From contig JAGFJD010000080.1 in assembly GCA_024102975.1 (NCBI GenBank), positions 20,473 through 84,472 of the forward strand: DNA of 64,000 bases, written 5' to 3'. The translations under genes were made by a program, and so were the position numbers. The notes under the pieces were generated by a model. That model did no database searches, had not been told where the DNA came from, and worked only from the letters and a program-made list of their open reading frames with translations. This DNA comes from Phaeodactylibacter sp. GTDB lineage: Bacteria > Bacteroidota > Bacteroidia > Chitinophagales > Saprospiraceae. Shown here piece by piece: positions 1-10,211 of this stretch (positions are counted from its first letter, which is position 1; every line of letters begins with the position of its first letter).

Positions 1-290
1 GGGATTTCATCATACTGCCCGATTATGGCTATTACCTGCGGGACAGCCGTCGCATTGCCCAGGCCCGGCAGGGCAATTTCAGGCAAGGGGGAGAACACGG
101 CTTCAACCCGGAATTCCCGGAGATGCACGCCGTTTTTTATGCCAACGGGCCGGCTTTTAAACAGGGGCTGACTATCCCTTCTTTTCGGAACATTCACGTC
201 TATCCGTTGATATGCCGCATCCTGGGCCTTCCCATTCCGGGTGATATTGACGGGAGAGTGGAGGTTCTGGAGGGGATACTTGGGGAATAG
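1..290 (+). CDS. C-terminal fragment of an alkaline-phosphatase-superfamily nucleotide pyrophosphatase/phosphodiesterase
   Basis: The window opens inside this gene and only the last 95 codons are present (frame starting at base 3, stop TAG at 288-290). The fragment contains GEHGFNPEFPEM, which matches the metal-binding G-x-HG(Y/F)-x-N...M-x-A-x-F segment near the end of ectonucleotide pyrophosphatase/phosphodiesterases (PF01663). The His would bind a catalytic zinc ion. It is followed by the usual NIHVYPLICRILGL helix and a short tail. These enzymes hydrolyse phosphodiester or pyrophosphate bonds and are normally exported, but the signal peptide lies outside the window. The next gene begins about 145 bases downstream on the same strand, so co-transcription is possible but not shown. 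Confidence 0.75.
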   Translation, partial: DFIILPDYGYYLRDSRRIAQARQGNFRQGGEHGFNPEFPEMHAVFYANGPAFKQGLTIPSFRNIHVYPLICRILGLPIPGDIDGRVEVLEGILGE

Positions 291-436
291 AAGGGAAATA
301 CGTGCATTTGTGTATGCGTGCATAGGCGCGCCATTCCGAAAACCCAACAGCGAATTCCGAACCGCTACCGGCCACTGACAATTATCATTTTCTTTTTCCT
401 GTTCAATCCCTAGCTTTTGGGCAAAACGAACCCGTT

Positions 437-715
437 ATGGCAGAAAAGACCCTGAACGATTTCCACCGCAACCTGAGCTGGTCGACCCGCATCTACACAT
501 TGCTCACCATTGTCATTGCCGTCGGAGCTTTCCTTTTTGACGCCTGGAACACCAACTGGGCCATGACCATGATCGTGGCCCTGGCGGTGGTGCTTTTCAT
601 TGAGAGTTTCGCGTTCTATTTCCAGCATCACCCCCGTGCCTGGCGGCTGGTCCGGTGGGGGCTGTTCTTACTGCTGTTGCTGCTGCTGCTCACTGGATTT
701 CTTGTTTGGCACTGA
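437..715 (+). CDS. Small three-helix membrane protein, unknown function
   Basis: This 92-residue protein has a short charged N-terminus (MAEKTLNDFHRN) and three hydrophobic stretches at about residues 20-35, 42-60 and 72-91. The last is a run of leucines ending GFLVWH. I do not recognise the family. ATG at 437 follows an AACCCGTT stretch without a clear Shine-Dalgarno site, which is normal in this phylum. The leucine run is encoded by CTG/TTG repeats that create long spurious frames on both strands. It probably sits in the inner membrane. It lies about 95 bases ahead of a GNAT gene on the same strand, which gives no functional hint. Confidence 0.55.
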   Translation: MAEKTLNDFHRNLSWSTRIYTLLTIVIAVGAFLFDAWNTNWAMTMIVALAVVLFIESFAFYFQHHPRAWRLVRWGLFLLLLLLLLTGFLVWH

Positions 716-809
716 GGTATTGAAGGTTAAATTGGCGGCTCTACCAACCACCGGGCGGTTGATGAATTCACCAAAAAAGGCTAGTTTGCGGGCAACAAAC
801 CTCACGAGA

Positions 810-1118
810 ATGAAAATTGACCTCTCCACTGTTAAAGTTGTCCACAACCAGAATAAAAGGCGCTTTGAGCTTACGGTCAACGGGCAAACTGCTGTGATGG
901 AGTACATGGTGCCCGGAGATAAGATCATTTTTACGCATACCGAAGTGCCGATCGGGCTCGAAGCCAATGGCATTGCCGGCCTTTTGGCCAAAACGGCGCT
1001 GGAGTGGGCTAGAGAACAGGGCCTGAAAGTGATGCCGCTCTGCCCTTATGTGGCGGGGTATATCAGGCGCCATCCGGAATGGAAACCTTTACTGTTGAAT
1101 GGTTTCAGAGTTGATTAA
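810..1118 (+). CDS. GNAT-family N-acetyltransferase, YjdJ-like (COG2388)
   Basis: This is a 102-residue single-domain protein of the small COG2388 acetyltransferase group. The supporting segment is VMEYMVPGDKIIFTHTEVP followed by GLEANGIAGLLAKTALEWAR and LCPYVAGYIRRHPE. This is the typical acetyl-CoA loop (here G-x-x-A-x-G-I-A), a long helix, then the P-x-C-x-Y-V-x-x-x-I-x-x-H-P-E motif. I chose ATG at 810 because it begins just before the conserved core; the frame is open further upstream but that part overlaps the previous gene. Substrate unknown. It ends 9 bases before yjbQ, so the two are probably co-transcribed. Confidence 0.85.
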   Translation: MKIDLSTVKVVHNQNKRRFELTVNGQTAVMEYMVPGDKIIFTHTEVPIGLEANGIAGLLAKTALEWAREQGLKVMPLCPYVAGYIRRHPEWKPLLLNGFRVD

Positions 1119-1127
1119 ATTAAAGTT

Positions 1128-1550
1128 ATGCAGATAGTTACCCGGACTATTGAATTCGCGACGAGAGGGTATACCGACATCATCGACCTTACTCCCCGTA
1201 TCCGGCAGGCCCTGGCCGATACTGGCTTGCAGGAAGGGCAGGTGACCGTCTTCGCCGTCGGTTCGACGGCCGGCATTTCTACGGTGGAATACGAGCCAGG
1301 CCTGGTTGGCCACGATGTCAAGAACATGCTCGAACAGATCGCTCCGTATGGGAAGAACTACCAGCACAATAAGACCTGGGGTGATGACAACGGCGCTGCT
1401 CACCTACGGTCTGCGCTCGTTGGCACGTCCTACGTCGCACCCTTTACCAACGGCCAACTCCTGCTGGGCACCTGGCAACAGGTCATCTTCATCGATTTTG
1501 ACACTCGGCCCCGTCAAAGAAAAGTGGTGCTGCAGTTTTTAGGGGAATAA
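1128..1550 (+). CDS. yjbQ: YjbQ family protein (UPF0047)
   Basis: The 140-residue protein has the family's full length. It shows GSTAGISTVEYEPGL near residue 45-60, GAAHLRSALVGTS near 90-100 and GTWQQVIFIDFD near the C-terminus. These match the conserved T-x-x-I-x-x-x-E, HLR and GTWQ-x-(I/V)-x-x-x-(D/E)-D-x-x-x-R elements of UPF0047/YjbQ. Members rescue thiamine-phosphate synthase mutants weakly and are sometimes named secondary thiamine-phosphate synthase, but the physiological role is unsettled. The protein is cytosolic. ATG at 1128 follows the GNAT stop by 9 bases. Identification of the family is firm; function is not. Confidence 0.93.
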   Translation: MQIVTRTIEFATRGYTDIIDLTPRIRQALADTGLQEGQVTVFAVGSTAGISTVEYEPGLVGHDVKNMLEQIAPYGKNYQHNKTWGDDNGAAHLRSALVGTSYVAPFTNGQLLLGTWQQVIFIDFDTRPRQRKVVLQFLGE

Positions 1551-1559
1551 ACAGGAATC

Positions 1560-1662
1560 CATCCGGGATTTTTAGATTCGGCATGAAAAATGCTCCCTGC
1601 GGGAAAATATTTCGTGCATTGGGTGTCACGGTCAAATTCGTGCATTTGGAAAATCCGGGATG
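1560..1662. repeat. Imperfect inverted repeat in the 1551-1907 gap
   Basis: CATCCGGGATTTT at 1560-1572 faces AAAATCCGGGATG at 1650-1662, giving 13 bases with one mismatched pair. Between them lies a direct repeat of TTCGTGCATT (around 1609-1618 and 1637-1646). Further along the same gap, GATCT-AAAAC-AGATC at 1750-1764 is followed by CCCCTTTTTT, a weak intrinsic-terminator-like hairpin on the + strand after yjbQ. TATTTTTG at 1686-1693 matches the Bacteroidota -7 consensus, but I see no TTTG at the right distance. I see no gene in this 357-base stretch. Confidence 0.4.
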
Positions 1663-1907
1663 ACTCACGTTTTTTGCCCTTCCCCTATTTTTGGAACCCT
1701 CATTGCCTCATTTATTGGAGAAAATAGCGTACTATTGCACTCAAACAATGATCTAAAACAGATCCCCCTTTTTTAGGCCTGTAGATATAGCGTGTCCCTT
1801 TGCCCTGTCCGTGCGCAAATTTGCATTTATTCCGGGCAGATCCTTTTCGCTATAGCTGCAAACGGAAAGTATGTTTTTTAAAAAAAAAGTGGATAAACGA
1901 ACTGCCC

Positions 1908-2651
1908 ATGAGCAGCATACGCGTGTACCGGGAGATTCTCCCCGCTATTGATGTCACCCAGATGACCGAAATAGACCGCCTGATGGTTGAAGAATACCAC
2001 ATCAGCCTACTGCAGATGATGGAAAATGCCGGCCGTTGCCTGGCCGTGCTTGCCCGCGACCGGTTTCTGGAAGGCAATCCTGCGGGAAAAAGGGTGATGG
2101 TGCTCGCCGGCAGCGGTGGCAATGGCGGGGGCGCGCTGGCCTGCGCCCGGCGGCTGCACGGATGGGGCGCAGAGGTGGAAGTTTACATTGCAACCGCCCC
2201 GGAGCAGATGAAACCCGAATCGGCTCATCAACTGAGCATTCTGGAACGCATAGGCCTGTCGGTCAGGAGTGGGAGCGAGCTGGGCGCCACGCGCGGCTTC
2301 GACCTCATCATTGACGGCATTATCGGATACAACCTGGCCGGCAACCCGGAGGGTTTGCCGAAAACCATGATCGAATGGGCCAACAAATCGCCCATCCCGA
2401 CCCTGTCTCTGGATACCCCCTCCGGGCTTGATCTTACCACCGGCAAAATCCACAGCCCAACGATCAAGGCCCGGGCCACCCTGACCCTGGCCCTGCCCAA
2501 AAAGGGGCTCTACGCCGAAGAGGTATTACACCTGCGTGGAGAACTATACCTGGGAGATATTGGCGTACCGCCTTCCCTTTACGAAGAACCCAGCCTTGAG
2601 CTGAAAACCGGGCCCATCTTTTGCGAATCAGACGTACTCAGGATTGAATGA
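1908..2651 (+). CDS. nnrE: NAD(P)H-hydrate epimerase (YjeF N-terminal domain)
   Basis: The 247-residue protein is a stand-alone YjeF_N Rossmann-like domain. This enzyme epimerises the damaged cofactor R-NAD(P)HX to the S form for repair. Visible motifs are the N-terminal MTEIDRLMVEEYHISLLQMM helix, the phosphate-binding loop AGSGGNGGGALACARRL near residue 65-80, IIDGIIGYNLAG containing the Asp expected at the active site, and SLDTPSGLDLTTG, equivalent to the DIPSGW(D/N) cation site. ATG at 1908 fits family N-termini; an in-frame TTG at 1800 would add 36 non-conserved residues. The dehydratase (NAXD) domain often fused to it is absent and must be elsewhere. It is convergent with the M16 peptidase gene. 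Confidence 0.9.
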   Translation: MSSIRVYREILPAIDVTQMTEIDRLMVEEYHISLLQMMENAGRCLAVLARDRFLEGNPAGKRVMVLAGSGGNGGGALACARRLHGWGAEVEVYIATAPEQMKPESAHQLSILERIGLSVRSGSELGATRGFDLIIDGIIGYNLAGNPEGLPKTMIEWANKSPIPTLSLDTPSGLDLTTGKIHSPTIKARATLTLALPKKGLYAEEVLHLRGELYLGDIGVPPSLYEEPSLELKTGPIFCESDVLRIE

Positions 2652-2712
2652 CGCAGGAATAACGGGTTGTCAGTACACCGGCCAGATTGTTGAGTGGCCG
2701 CACAGCTAACGT

Positions 2713-3975
2713 TTATACCACCTTTCCCACCTGCACTCCTCCTTTTGCCTTGTAGTACAGTTCCGAGCAGTTTTCTTTGGTCAGGATTTCGCAGGCTACC
2801 CGGTGCAGGTCTGCCGTAGTCACTTTCTGGTAGAAGCCTGCCTCATTATTGATGAGATCGGCATCGCCCAGCAGTTCGAAGAAGGACAGGTTGATGGCTT
2901 TGTTGAGGACGTTCAGTTCGGAGAACACCAGCGTGCTTTCCATTTTATTTTTCAACTTTTGCAGTTCCGGTTCCGGGATGGGGCCGCCCCGGAGTTCTTC
3001 CAACTCCTTCCAGATAGCGGCGGAGGCTTCATCCAGGCTTATCCCATTAGCCGGCTTGCCTTCGATGATCAGCAGGCCGGGGTCGATGGAACCCGTCACG
3101 TAACAATCAATGCTGGAAAACAGCTCCTGCTCCTTGAGCAGGCGGCGGTACAGGCGGGAAGAAGAACCGTTGCTCAGGACGTCCGAGATGAGGTCGGCTA
3201 CGTAATAGTCCGGGTGGTTGCGGGCCGGCACGTGAAAGGCCAGGTAAATGGCGTCGATCGGAACGTTGGCCTCGTTGATGCGCCTTTCGAGGCGCTTCTG
3301 CGGCGGCTCCTGCGGCAATTTTCGTTCCATGGCCTGCCCGGCGGGAATGTCGCCGAACCATTTTTCCACCAGGGCCTTCACTTCTGTAGCCTTCACATTG
3401 CCGGCAATGGTTAGTATGGCATTATTCGGCCGGTAGTAGCGGTAGAAAAACTGGCGTACGTCATCCAGCGTGGCGTCTTCAACGTGCTTGGGCACCTTGC
3501 CGATGGTGGGCCAGCGGTAGGGATGCACCTTGTAGGCCATGTCGGCGATGTGGTGCCAAACGTCCCCGTAAGGCTCGTTAAGGCAGGTTTCCTTGAACTC
3601 TTCCACCACTACCTTGCGCTGCACTTCCAGCACCCGCTCGTCGAAATTGAGGCTCAGCATGCGGTCCGACTCCAGCCAGAGCGCTACCTCCAGGTTCTCG
3701 GCGGGCAGGATGTCGTAGAAGTTGGTGATGTCGTTATTGGTGAAAGCATTGTTTTCTCCCCCCGCCATCTGGATGGGCGTGTCGAAGTCCGGGATGTTGG
3801 CAGAGCCTCCGAACATCAGGTGCTCAAAAAGGTGGGCAAAGCCGGTCTTCTCCGGCGATTCGTCGCGCGCTCCTACGTTATACAGGACGTTTACCGCTGC
3901 CATAGGAGTGCTGTCATCTTCGTGGACGAGGACTTTCAGCCCGTTGTCCAGCTCGAACCTTTCAAATCTTATCAC
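2713..3975 (-). CDS. M16 family zinc metallopeptidase (insulinase/PqqL-like), single unit
   Basis: The protein has the M16 architecture: an N-terminal catalytic domain with the inverted zinc motif HLFEH preceded by GFA, the downstream Glu in FNNDITNFYD...E, the conserved RWPTIGK segment, and a C-terminal inactive domain beginning at about residue 200 (AIYLAFHVPARNHPDYY, SNGSSSRLYRRL). At about 420 residues it is one M16B unit that would form a homodimer or heterodimer. No signal peptide is seen with the start chosen. I chose GTG at 3975 because family members begin near IRFERFELDNGLKVLVHED; an ATG at 4026 adds 17 residues and a TTG at 4074 adds 33. It is divergent from the TonB-like gene at 4094. 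Confidence 0.9.
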   Translation of the reverse strand: MIRFERFELDNGLKVLVHEDDSTPMAAVNVLYNVGARDESPEKTGFAHLFEHLMFGGSANIPDFDTPIQMAGGENNAFTNNDITNFYDILPAENLEVALWLESDRMLSLNFDERVLEVQRKVVVEEFKETCLNEPYGDVWHHIADMAYKVHPYRWPTIGKVPKHVEDATLDDVRQFFYRYYRPNNAILTIAGNVKATEVKALVEKWFGDIPAGQAMERKLPQEPPQKRLERRINEANVPIDAIYLAFHVPARNHPDYYVADLISDVLSNGSSSRLYRRLLKEQELFSSIDCYVTGSIDPGLLIIEGKPANGISLDEASAAIWKELEELRGGPIPEPELQKLKNKMESTLVFSELNVLNKAINLSFFELLGDADLINNEAGFYQKVTTADLHRVACEILTKENCSELYYKAKGGVQVGKVV

Positions 3976-4093
3976 AATACAGCAATTTTTTGCCTTTTGC
4001 AAAGGTATTAAAATTCCATACCTCATGCACCAAAATAGAACGCCTTTGCATCTGTCTGGTTGAATTCGATGCAAAAAATCTTCATCGGGCCCG

Positions 4094-4870
4094 ATGGCGA
4101 AAGTAAAACGCCATCAGATGAAACGACAAGACATATCCCGTTTGGACAAAAACCGGGCCATCTTCTTCAAGGTGGGCCTGCTGGCTTCCATTGCCCTGGC
4201 TATCCTGGCCTTGAACTGGACTACGGTTCGGTACGAAAACCCCAACATCTATATCGATGACATATATGATGAAACGATTGAGGTAGAAGCCGTCCGTACT
4301 GCTCAGGATTTGCCCCGGCCGGCCCCGCCGCCGGTGGCGGCCCCTTCTGATGAGATCATTCCTGTAGAAGAGGTAGAATATTCAGATACGCCGGTAAGGC
4401 TGGATGTTGATCTCAGCCCAAAATTCACCACATCCGTCCAGGAACCAGTATTCGCTCCGGCTCCTGTCGCTCACGAGCCGACTCCGCTTCCTGTCGTCGA
4501 AGAGTCGGCATCCAAAGAGATTTTCAAGGTTGTGGAAGAAATGCCCCGCTTCGGCCGGTGCGCCGCCCTGCCTTCCAAAGACGAGCGGGAGCGTTGTTCC
4601 GACAAAGAGTTGCTCAGCTACATCTACCAGAATATCCGCTACCCGGGAGTGGCCCGGGAGAACAACATTGAGGGGCTGGTCGTGGTGCAGTTCGTCATTG
4701 AAAAGGACGGCGCCGTCAGCAACGCCCGCGTCCTGCGCGATATCGGCGGAGGGTGTGGCAGAGAGGCTCTGCGGGTGGTCAACAGCATGCCGGAATGGAC
4801 GCCGGGCCTGCAGCGCGGGCGGGCGGTGCGGGTGCAGCTGAATTTGCCGGTGAAATTCAGCTTGAAGTAA
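4094..4870 (+). CDS. TonB-like protein: N-terminal anchor plus TonB C-terminal domain
   Basis: The 258-residue protein has a short basic N-terminus, one membrane segment at about residues 28-44 (VGLLASIALAILALNW), a periplasmic proline/acid-rich linker (DLPRPAPPPVAAP and similar), and a TonB C-terminal domain (PF03544) at about residues 150-258 with YPGVARENNIEGLVVVQFVI, KDGAV and the closing VQLNLPVKFSL strand. It has the layout of a true energy transducer that carries proton-motive force to outer-membrane receptors, but no ExbB/ExbD or receptor gene is nearby. A PRF-x-x-C...R-x-x-CSD insertion precedes the domain and recurs in the next two genes. It is the first of three tandem paralogs. 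Confidence 0.88.
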   Translation: MAKVKRHQMKRQDISRLDKNRAIFFKVGLLASIALAILALNWTTVRYENPNIYIDDIYDETIEVEAVRTAQDLPRPAPPPVAAPSDEIIPVEEVEYSDTPVRLDVDLSPKFTTSVQEPVFAPAPVAHEPTPLPVVEESASKEIFKVVEEMPRFGRCAALPSKDERERCSDKELLSYIYQNIRYPGVARENNIEGLVVVQFVIEKDGAVSNARVLRDIGGGCGREALRVVNSMPEWTPGLQRGRAVRVQLNLPVKFSLK

Positions 4871-4957
4871 CCTTTCAACTGACAACTTTCTCCGGCTACC
4901 AGAGCCTGTCGGCGCAGGCATGCGATTTATCTGCTGACTTTCCCGAAAAGCAATAAA

Positions 4958-5515
4958 ATGATTATGACGTACCCGTTCATCCAGGTTTGGTTGCTCTTAT
5001 TCTTCCTTAGCTGCATCGGGGAGGGAGGGCTCAATGCTCAGGTGGAGGACATCCGGAGTTCCGGTGATACCGTACCGGCCAGGAAGGACATTCCACAGCC
5101 GCCCCCCCCTCCTCCACCGGTAGAAGAGCAGGTTTTTAAAGTCGTCCCCGATATGCCGCGCTTCCCTGGTTGCGAGGACATTGCAGGCGATGAAAAACGG
5201 AAGGAATGCGCCCGCCAAAGAATGCTTCAATTCATACAAACCCAGTTGCGCTATCCAAAGGAAGCGGCGGAGCTTGGGATTGAAGGCAGAGCTGTAATTC
5301 AGTTCATCGTCGACAAAGATGGCAGTGTGATCGACCCTAAAATTGTACGCGACCCGGGTTACGGCCTGGGCGAAGAGGCCCTTCGGGCGGTCCGGGAAAT
5401 CCCCAGGCAGGGCATCAGGTTCACTCCGGGGCCCAGCCGGGGGCGTGCGACAAAAGTGCAGTTGAATGTGCCCGTAGAATTCAGGCTGGGCGGCTCCATG
5501 CCCATAAAGGAATGA
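4958..5515 (+). CDS. Exported TonB C-terminal domain protein (paralog 2)
   Basis: The 185-residue protein has a signal peptide (about residues 1-27, ending near GLNAQ), a short linker with a run of prolines (PQPPPPPPPVEE), then one TonB_C-type domain from about residue 75: MPRFPGC-x5-DEKRKECARQRM, YPKEAAELGIEGRAVIQFIV, KDGSVIDPKIVRDPG and VQLNVPVEFRL. It has no membrane anchor, so it cannot energise receptors in the usual way. It is better seen as a periplasmic TonB-domain module, perhaps binding cell wall or a partner. It lies 87 bases after paralog 1. The conserved Cys pair around the domain start is shared by all three paralogs and may form a disulfide. Confidence 0.82.
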   Translation: MIMTYPFIQVWLLLFFLSCIGEGGLNAQVEDIRSSGDTVPARKDIPQPPPPPPPVEEQVFKVVPDMPRFPGCEDIAGDEKRKECARQRMLQFIQTQLRYPKEAAELGIEGRAVIQFIVDKDGSVIDPKIVRDPGYGLGEEALRAVREIPRQGIRFTPGPSRGRATKVQLNVPVEFRLGGSMPIKE

Positions 5516-5560
5516 CAGGGACCTGAAGTTGCCCTCCTGCAATGACATACTGAACTTATT

Positions 5561-5664
5561 ATAATGACGCACGGCAGGTTTTGTCGACTACAAAACCCGC
5601 CGGGTCAGTATATACTGGCATCGCTGGTTTTGCTCCTGACAAAACCACGCGTTCGCCAGTATAG
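5561..5664. repeat. Dispersed two-hairpin repeat, copy 1
   Basis: About 104 bases contain two hairpins. The first is GGCAGGTTTTG (5573-5583) with CAAAACCCGCC (5591-5601). The second is ATACTGGC...TGGTTTTG (5612-5632) with CAAAACCA...GCCAGTAT (5641-5662). A second copy with the same hairpins and about 90% identical words is at 9996-10102. It lies between TonB paralogs 2 and 3 and encodes no protein. Confidence 0.8.
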
Positions 5665-5690
5665 CATCAAAGAACAAAACTCCCAAGCCT

Positions 5691-7310
5691 ATGCGTACCT
5701 TTATTTTTACTCTATGTATCTGCCTGCTGCCGGCGCTGTTCTTTAGCCTGGCCGCCCAGCCAACACCAAAGGCGGTTCTCAAAGTTGAAAAATGGCCGGA
5801 GCAAATACCGCTTCCGCCGGTGCCTGGAGAAGAGCCGCCTACCACTATCTGCTTTATGGACACCGGCAATGGAAAGCTTCTGCGCAGAGATGGGGAGCTG
5901 AAAGTTGACTATTCCCGCAAGCCCGAAGCAAGCTCTGTCACTCCTGAGAATCAGGTGAAGGAAGAGAAGCAAGTTTCGGTCGTCGATGCCTGTCCGGAGG
6001 CTTATGCTCATCCCGTGCAATCAACCGCCGGCTATCCGCCGCCCTCCCCGGAACCAGTAAATCATTGTTGCAGCACCTGGCCTATAAATGACCAAATGCC
6101 GTGTTTCCCTGCCTGTGAGGAAACAACCGACAAGGCTGAACGAAAGGAATGTGCCGATAACGCGCTGCGGGAATACATCCATAACAACCTTTGCTACCCT
6201 GCTATAGCACATAAGAATGGCATAGAAGGCATAGTTGTTATTCAGTTTGTAGTCGAAGAAGATGGATTGTTGTCAGGCGCAAAGATCGTAAGGGATATCG
6301 GGGGGCAGTGCGGCCAGGAGTCCCTCCGCGTAACCAACCTGATGAACCAGCAAGGTTTGCGTTGGATACCTGGAAAACGGAACGGCCATCCACGGCGGAT
6401 GGTAATGAACGTTCCGTTCAGATTTCGAATGGATGGCTCCATACCGGTTTGCCAACCTTCTGCCGAAGTACCCACAGAACCGGAAAATCCGGATGCATCG
6501 GCTTCTCCCGCGTCATCAGCTAGTAATCCACCTCCGCCGCCAGAAACGAGAATAAGCTGTGGCGACACCTGGTATATACCCGAAGAAATGCCGCGTTTCC
6601 CGGGCTGTGAAGCGTTGCCGACGCCCCAGGAAAGGAGGCAATGTTCCGACAAAAAAATGCTGGATTTCCTCTACCGGAACATCACCTACCCGGCTCTCGC
6701 CCGGGAAAGCTGTGTGCAGGGTACGGTTGTTATTCAGTTTGTAGTAGAAAAGGACGGTTCTGTCACCAACGCCAAAGTAGTACGGGATATCGGCGCCCGG
6801 TGCGGCGAAGCGGCCCTTGATGTAATCAATCTGATGAATGAGCAGGGCCTGAAGTGGATACCGGGCAGGCAACGCGGCCGCGCCGTGCGGGTACAGTTCA
6901 ACCTGCCGGTAAAATTCCGGATCGAATGCCCGGAAACGCAACCGGCGGCTGACCCCGGAGAGCCTGCATCAGACCCGAATGCACGAGAAGAAAAAACGGA
7001 ACAGGCCGATGAAGCCCTCACCCCAACGGAAGCTATCCCTTCCGGCACTCCTCTACACCCGGAGGGCTTCCGGCTTTTTCCCAACCCGGCTGCCGACTGG
7101 CTCAACGTGCGCTTCCGCGCTGTACCCGGCCCGGTGTCCCTGTCCATCGTCAACCCTGCCGGGCAAGTGCTTTGGAAGCAGGAACACCATCACCCCGGCG
7201 GTATTCTGGAAGAGCAGGCCGATCTGGCTCAATGGCCTCCGGGCGCTTACTTCCTTCGCATTCAACAGAAGGGCGCTTTTCAAACACATCGGTTTGTCAA
7301 GTGGCAGTAG
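5691..7310 (+). CDS. Secreted protein with two TonB C-terminal domains and a T9SS type A sorting domain (paralog 3)
   Basis: The 539-residue protein has a signal peptide (about 1-22, ending SLAAQ) and two TonB_C-type repeats at roughly residues 135-245 and 300-408. Each repeat starts MP(C/R)FP-x-C-E and contains YPA(I/L)A, V(V/I)IQFVVE-x-DG and an (M/F)N(V/L)P(F/V)(R/K)FR closing strand. A Pro/Ala/Glu-rich linker leads to a C-terminal T9SS sorting domain (FRLFPNPAADWLNV...GAYFLRI), so it should reach the cell surface. A cell-surface TonB_C protein cannot be an energy transducer, so the domain must have another role. It appears to derive from its two upstream neighbours by duplication and fusion. 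Confidence 0.85.
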   Translation: MRTFIFTLCICLLPALFFSLAAQPTPKAVLKVEKWPEQIPLPPVPGEEPPTTICFMDTGNGKLLRRDGELKVDYSRKPEASSVTPENQVKEEKQVSVVDACPEAYAHPVQSTAGYPPPSPEPVNHCCSTWPINDQMPCFPACEETTDKAERKECADNALREYIHNNLCYPAIAHKNGIEGIVVIQFVVEEDGLLSGAKIVRDIGGQCGQESLRVTNLMNQQGLRWIPGKRNGHPRRMVMNVPFRFRMDGSIPVCQPSAEVPTEPENPDASASPASSASNPPPPPETRISCGDTWYIPEEMPRFPGCEALPTPQERRQCSDKKMLDFLYRNITYPALARESCVQGTVVIQFVVEKDGSVTNAKVVRDIGARCGEAALDVINLMNEQGLKWIPGRQRGRAVRVQFNLPVKFRIECPETQPAADPGEPASDPNAREEKTEQADEALTPTEAIPSGTPLHPEGFRLFPNPAADWLNVRFRAVPGPVSLSIVNPAGQVLWKQEHHHPGGILEEQADLAQWPPGAYFLRIQQKGAFQTHRFVKWQ

Positions 7311-7331
7311 CCCTGGCCCTGGGCTGGCCAC

Positions 7332-7402
7332 GCAGCGGGCCGGCTTTCGGAGAAGCCGCCCCGCTGCAAGGTTCCCACTGAGCGCGGGGCGGGTTCTCCG
7401 AA
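7332..7402 (+). promoter_or_regulatory. Two mutually exclusive strong hairpins between the TonB-domain gene and the mutase gene
   Basis: Hairpin A pairs GCAGCGGG (7332-7339) with CCCGCTGC (7360-7367), with an inner GGCTT/AAGCC (7342-7346/7353-7357). Hairpin B pairs 7346-7364 with 7384-7402, 19 bases with one mismatch (CGGAGAA...TTCTCCG outer, CCGCCCCGC inner). The two use the same bases 7346-7367, so only one can form. B is followed by AAAAAAA rather than a T run, so it is not a simple + strand terminator. It lies 22 bases after the stop at 7310 and about 155 bases before the mutase start at 7560. It could be a transcript end or an attenuator; neither is proven. Confidence 0.5.
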
Positions 7403-7559
7403 AAAAACTCAACAAGGGTAGCTTTTCGACGAGTGGGAAGGGTGTGTTATCCGCAAAGGCAGCGCCCTTCTCCTAATTTACGTCAACCTCTTCTTTTCCG
7501 GCCTGCCTCTGTGCGTTAAGCCCGAATTTTATATATTTGAGAAGCAAAAATAGCAACCT

Positions 7560-9701
<2,142 letters not shown>

Positions 9702-9798
9702 AATGGAGGTGGGCAGGACAGAATTGTTGCTGCTCTAAACTTTGGATGGTCCTGGAGTAAAGTCGGACGCGAGCGAGGCGACTGACAAATTCAATCAG

Positions 9799-9875
9799 CC
9801 TCCGCCTTCGACGGACGTAGTCCGCTACTGCGGAAGGAGGCCGTCCGACATAGTCGGCTTCGGCCGACGAAGGCG
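9799..9875. repeat. GC-rich palindromic cluster downstream of the mutase
   Basis: The stretch is dense in short perfect inverted repeats: CCTCC (9799-9803)/GGAGG (9836-9840), CGCCTTCG (9803-9810)/CGAAGGCG (9868-9875), CGGAC (9812-9816)/GTCCG (9843-9847), GTAG-tccg-CTAC (9817-9828), and a perfect GTCGGC-TTCG-GCCGAC tetraloop hairpin (9853-9868). The first and third pairs interleave. It is probably a dispersed intergenic element. The rest of 9702-10211 holds the two-hairpin repeat copy 2 and no credible gene. Confidence 0.6.
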
Positions 9876-9995
9876 AAAGGCGGAATTTTTTGAGCTGAGT
9901 GCTACCAAGATGGGCTGAGAATGCTCCCACCCTTAAAAAACAGAACTTCTTAAAAAAGGAAGTTTGAAGGCGGAAGACGGAAAACTTGGCATCTA

Positions 9996-10102
9996 TACTA
10001 ACGCACGGCAGGTTTTGTCGACTACAAAATCCGCCAGTCAAGGTCAGAATATACTGGCATCGCTGGTTTTGTTCCTGATAAAACCACGCGTTCGCCAGTA
10101 TA
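9996..10102. repeat. Dispersed two-hairpin repeat, copy 2
   Basis: This is the same order of elements as copy 1 at 5561-5664: GGCAGGTTTTG (10007-10017) with a CAAAATCCGCC partner, then ATACTGGC (10051-10058) with GCCAGTAT (10094-10101) around TGGTTTTG/AAAACCA. The spacer between the hairpins is about 5 bases longer than in copy 1. It lies downstream of the mutase and downstream (3') of the convergent gene at 10212-11021, so a shared terminator or mobile repeat role is possible. Confidence 0.8.
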
Positions 10103-10211
10103 ACCCTCATTTTGTGTTTCATTCCGACTTTCGACGTAGCAGTTCCCGAAGCGATGATCCATTTTAAATGGCAAATAGAACGGCCCTGCGATCAGGATGA
10201 TCGCGGCACGA

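Noticed and set aside
7311..7559. Cobalamin riboswitch upstream of the B12-dependent mutase
   Set aside because: CCCACTG occurs at about 7374-7380, but the rest of the B12-box and the AGGGAA-type core are not present in the right order. Two plain competing hairpins explain the structure better.
9702..10211. CRISPR array from repeated palindromes
   Set aside because: No constant repeat with regular unique spacers; the two-hairpin repeat occurs once here.
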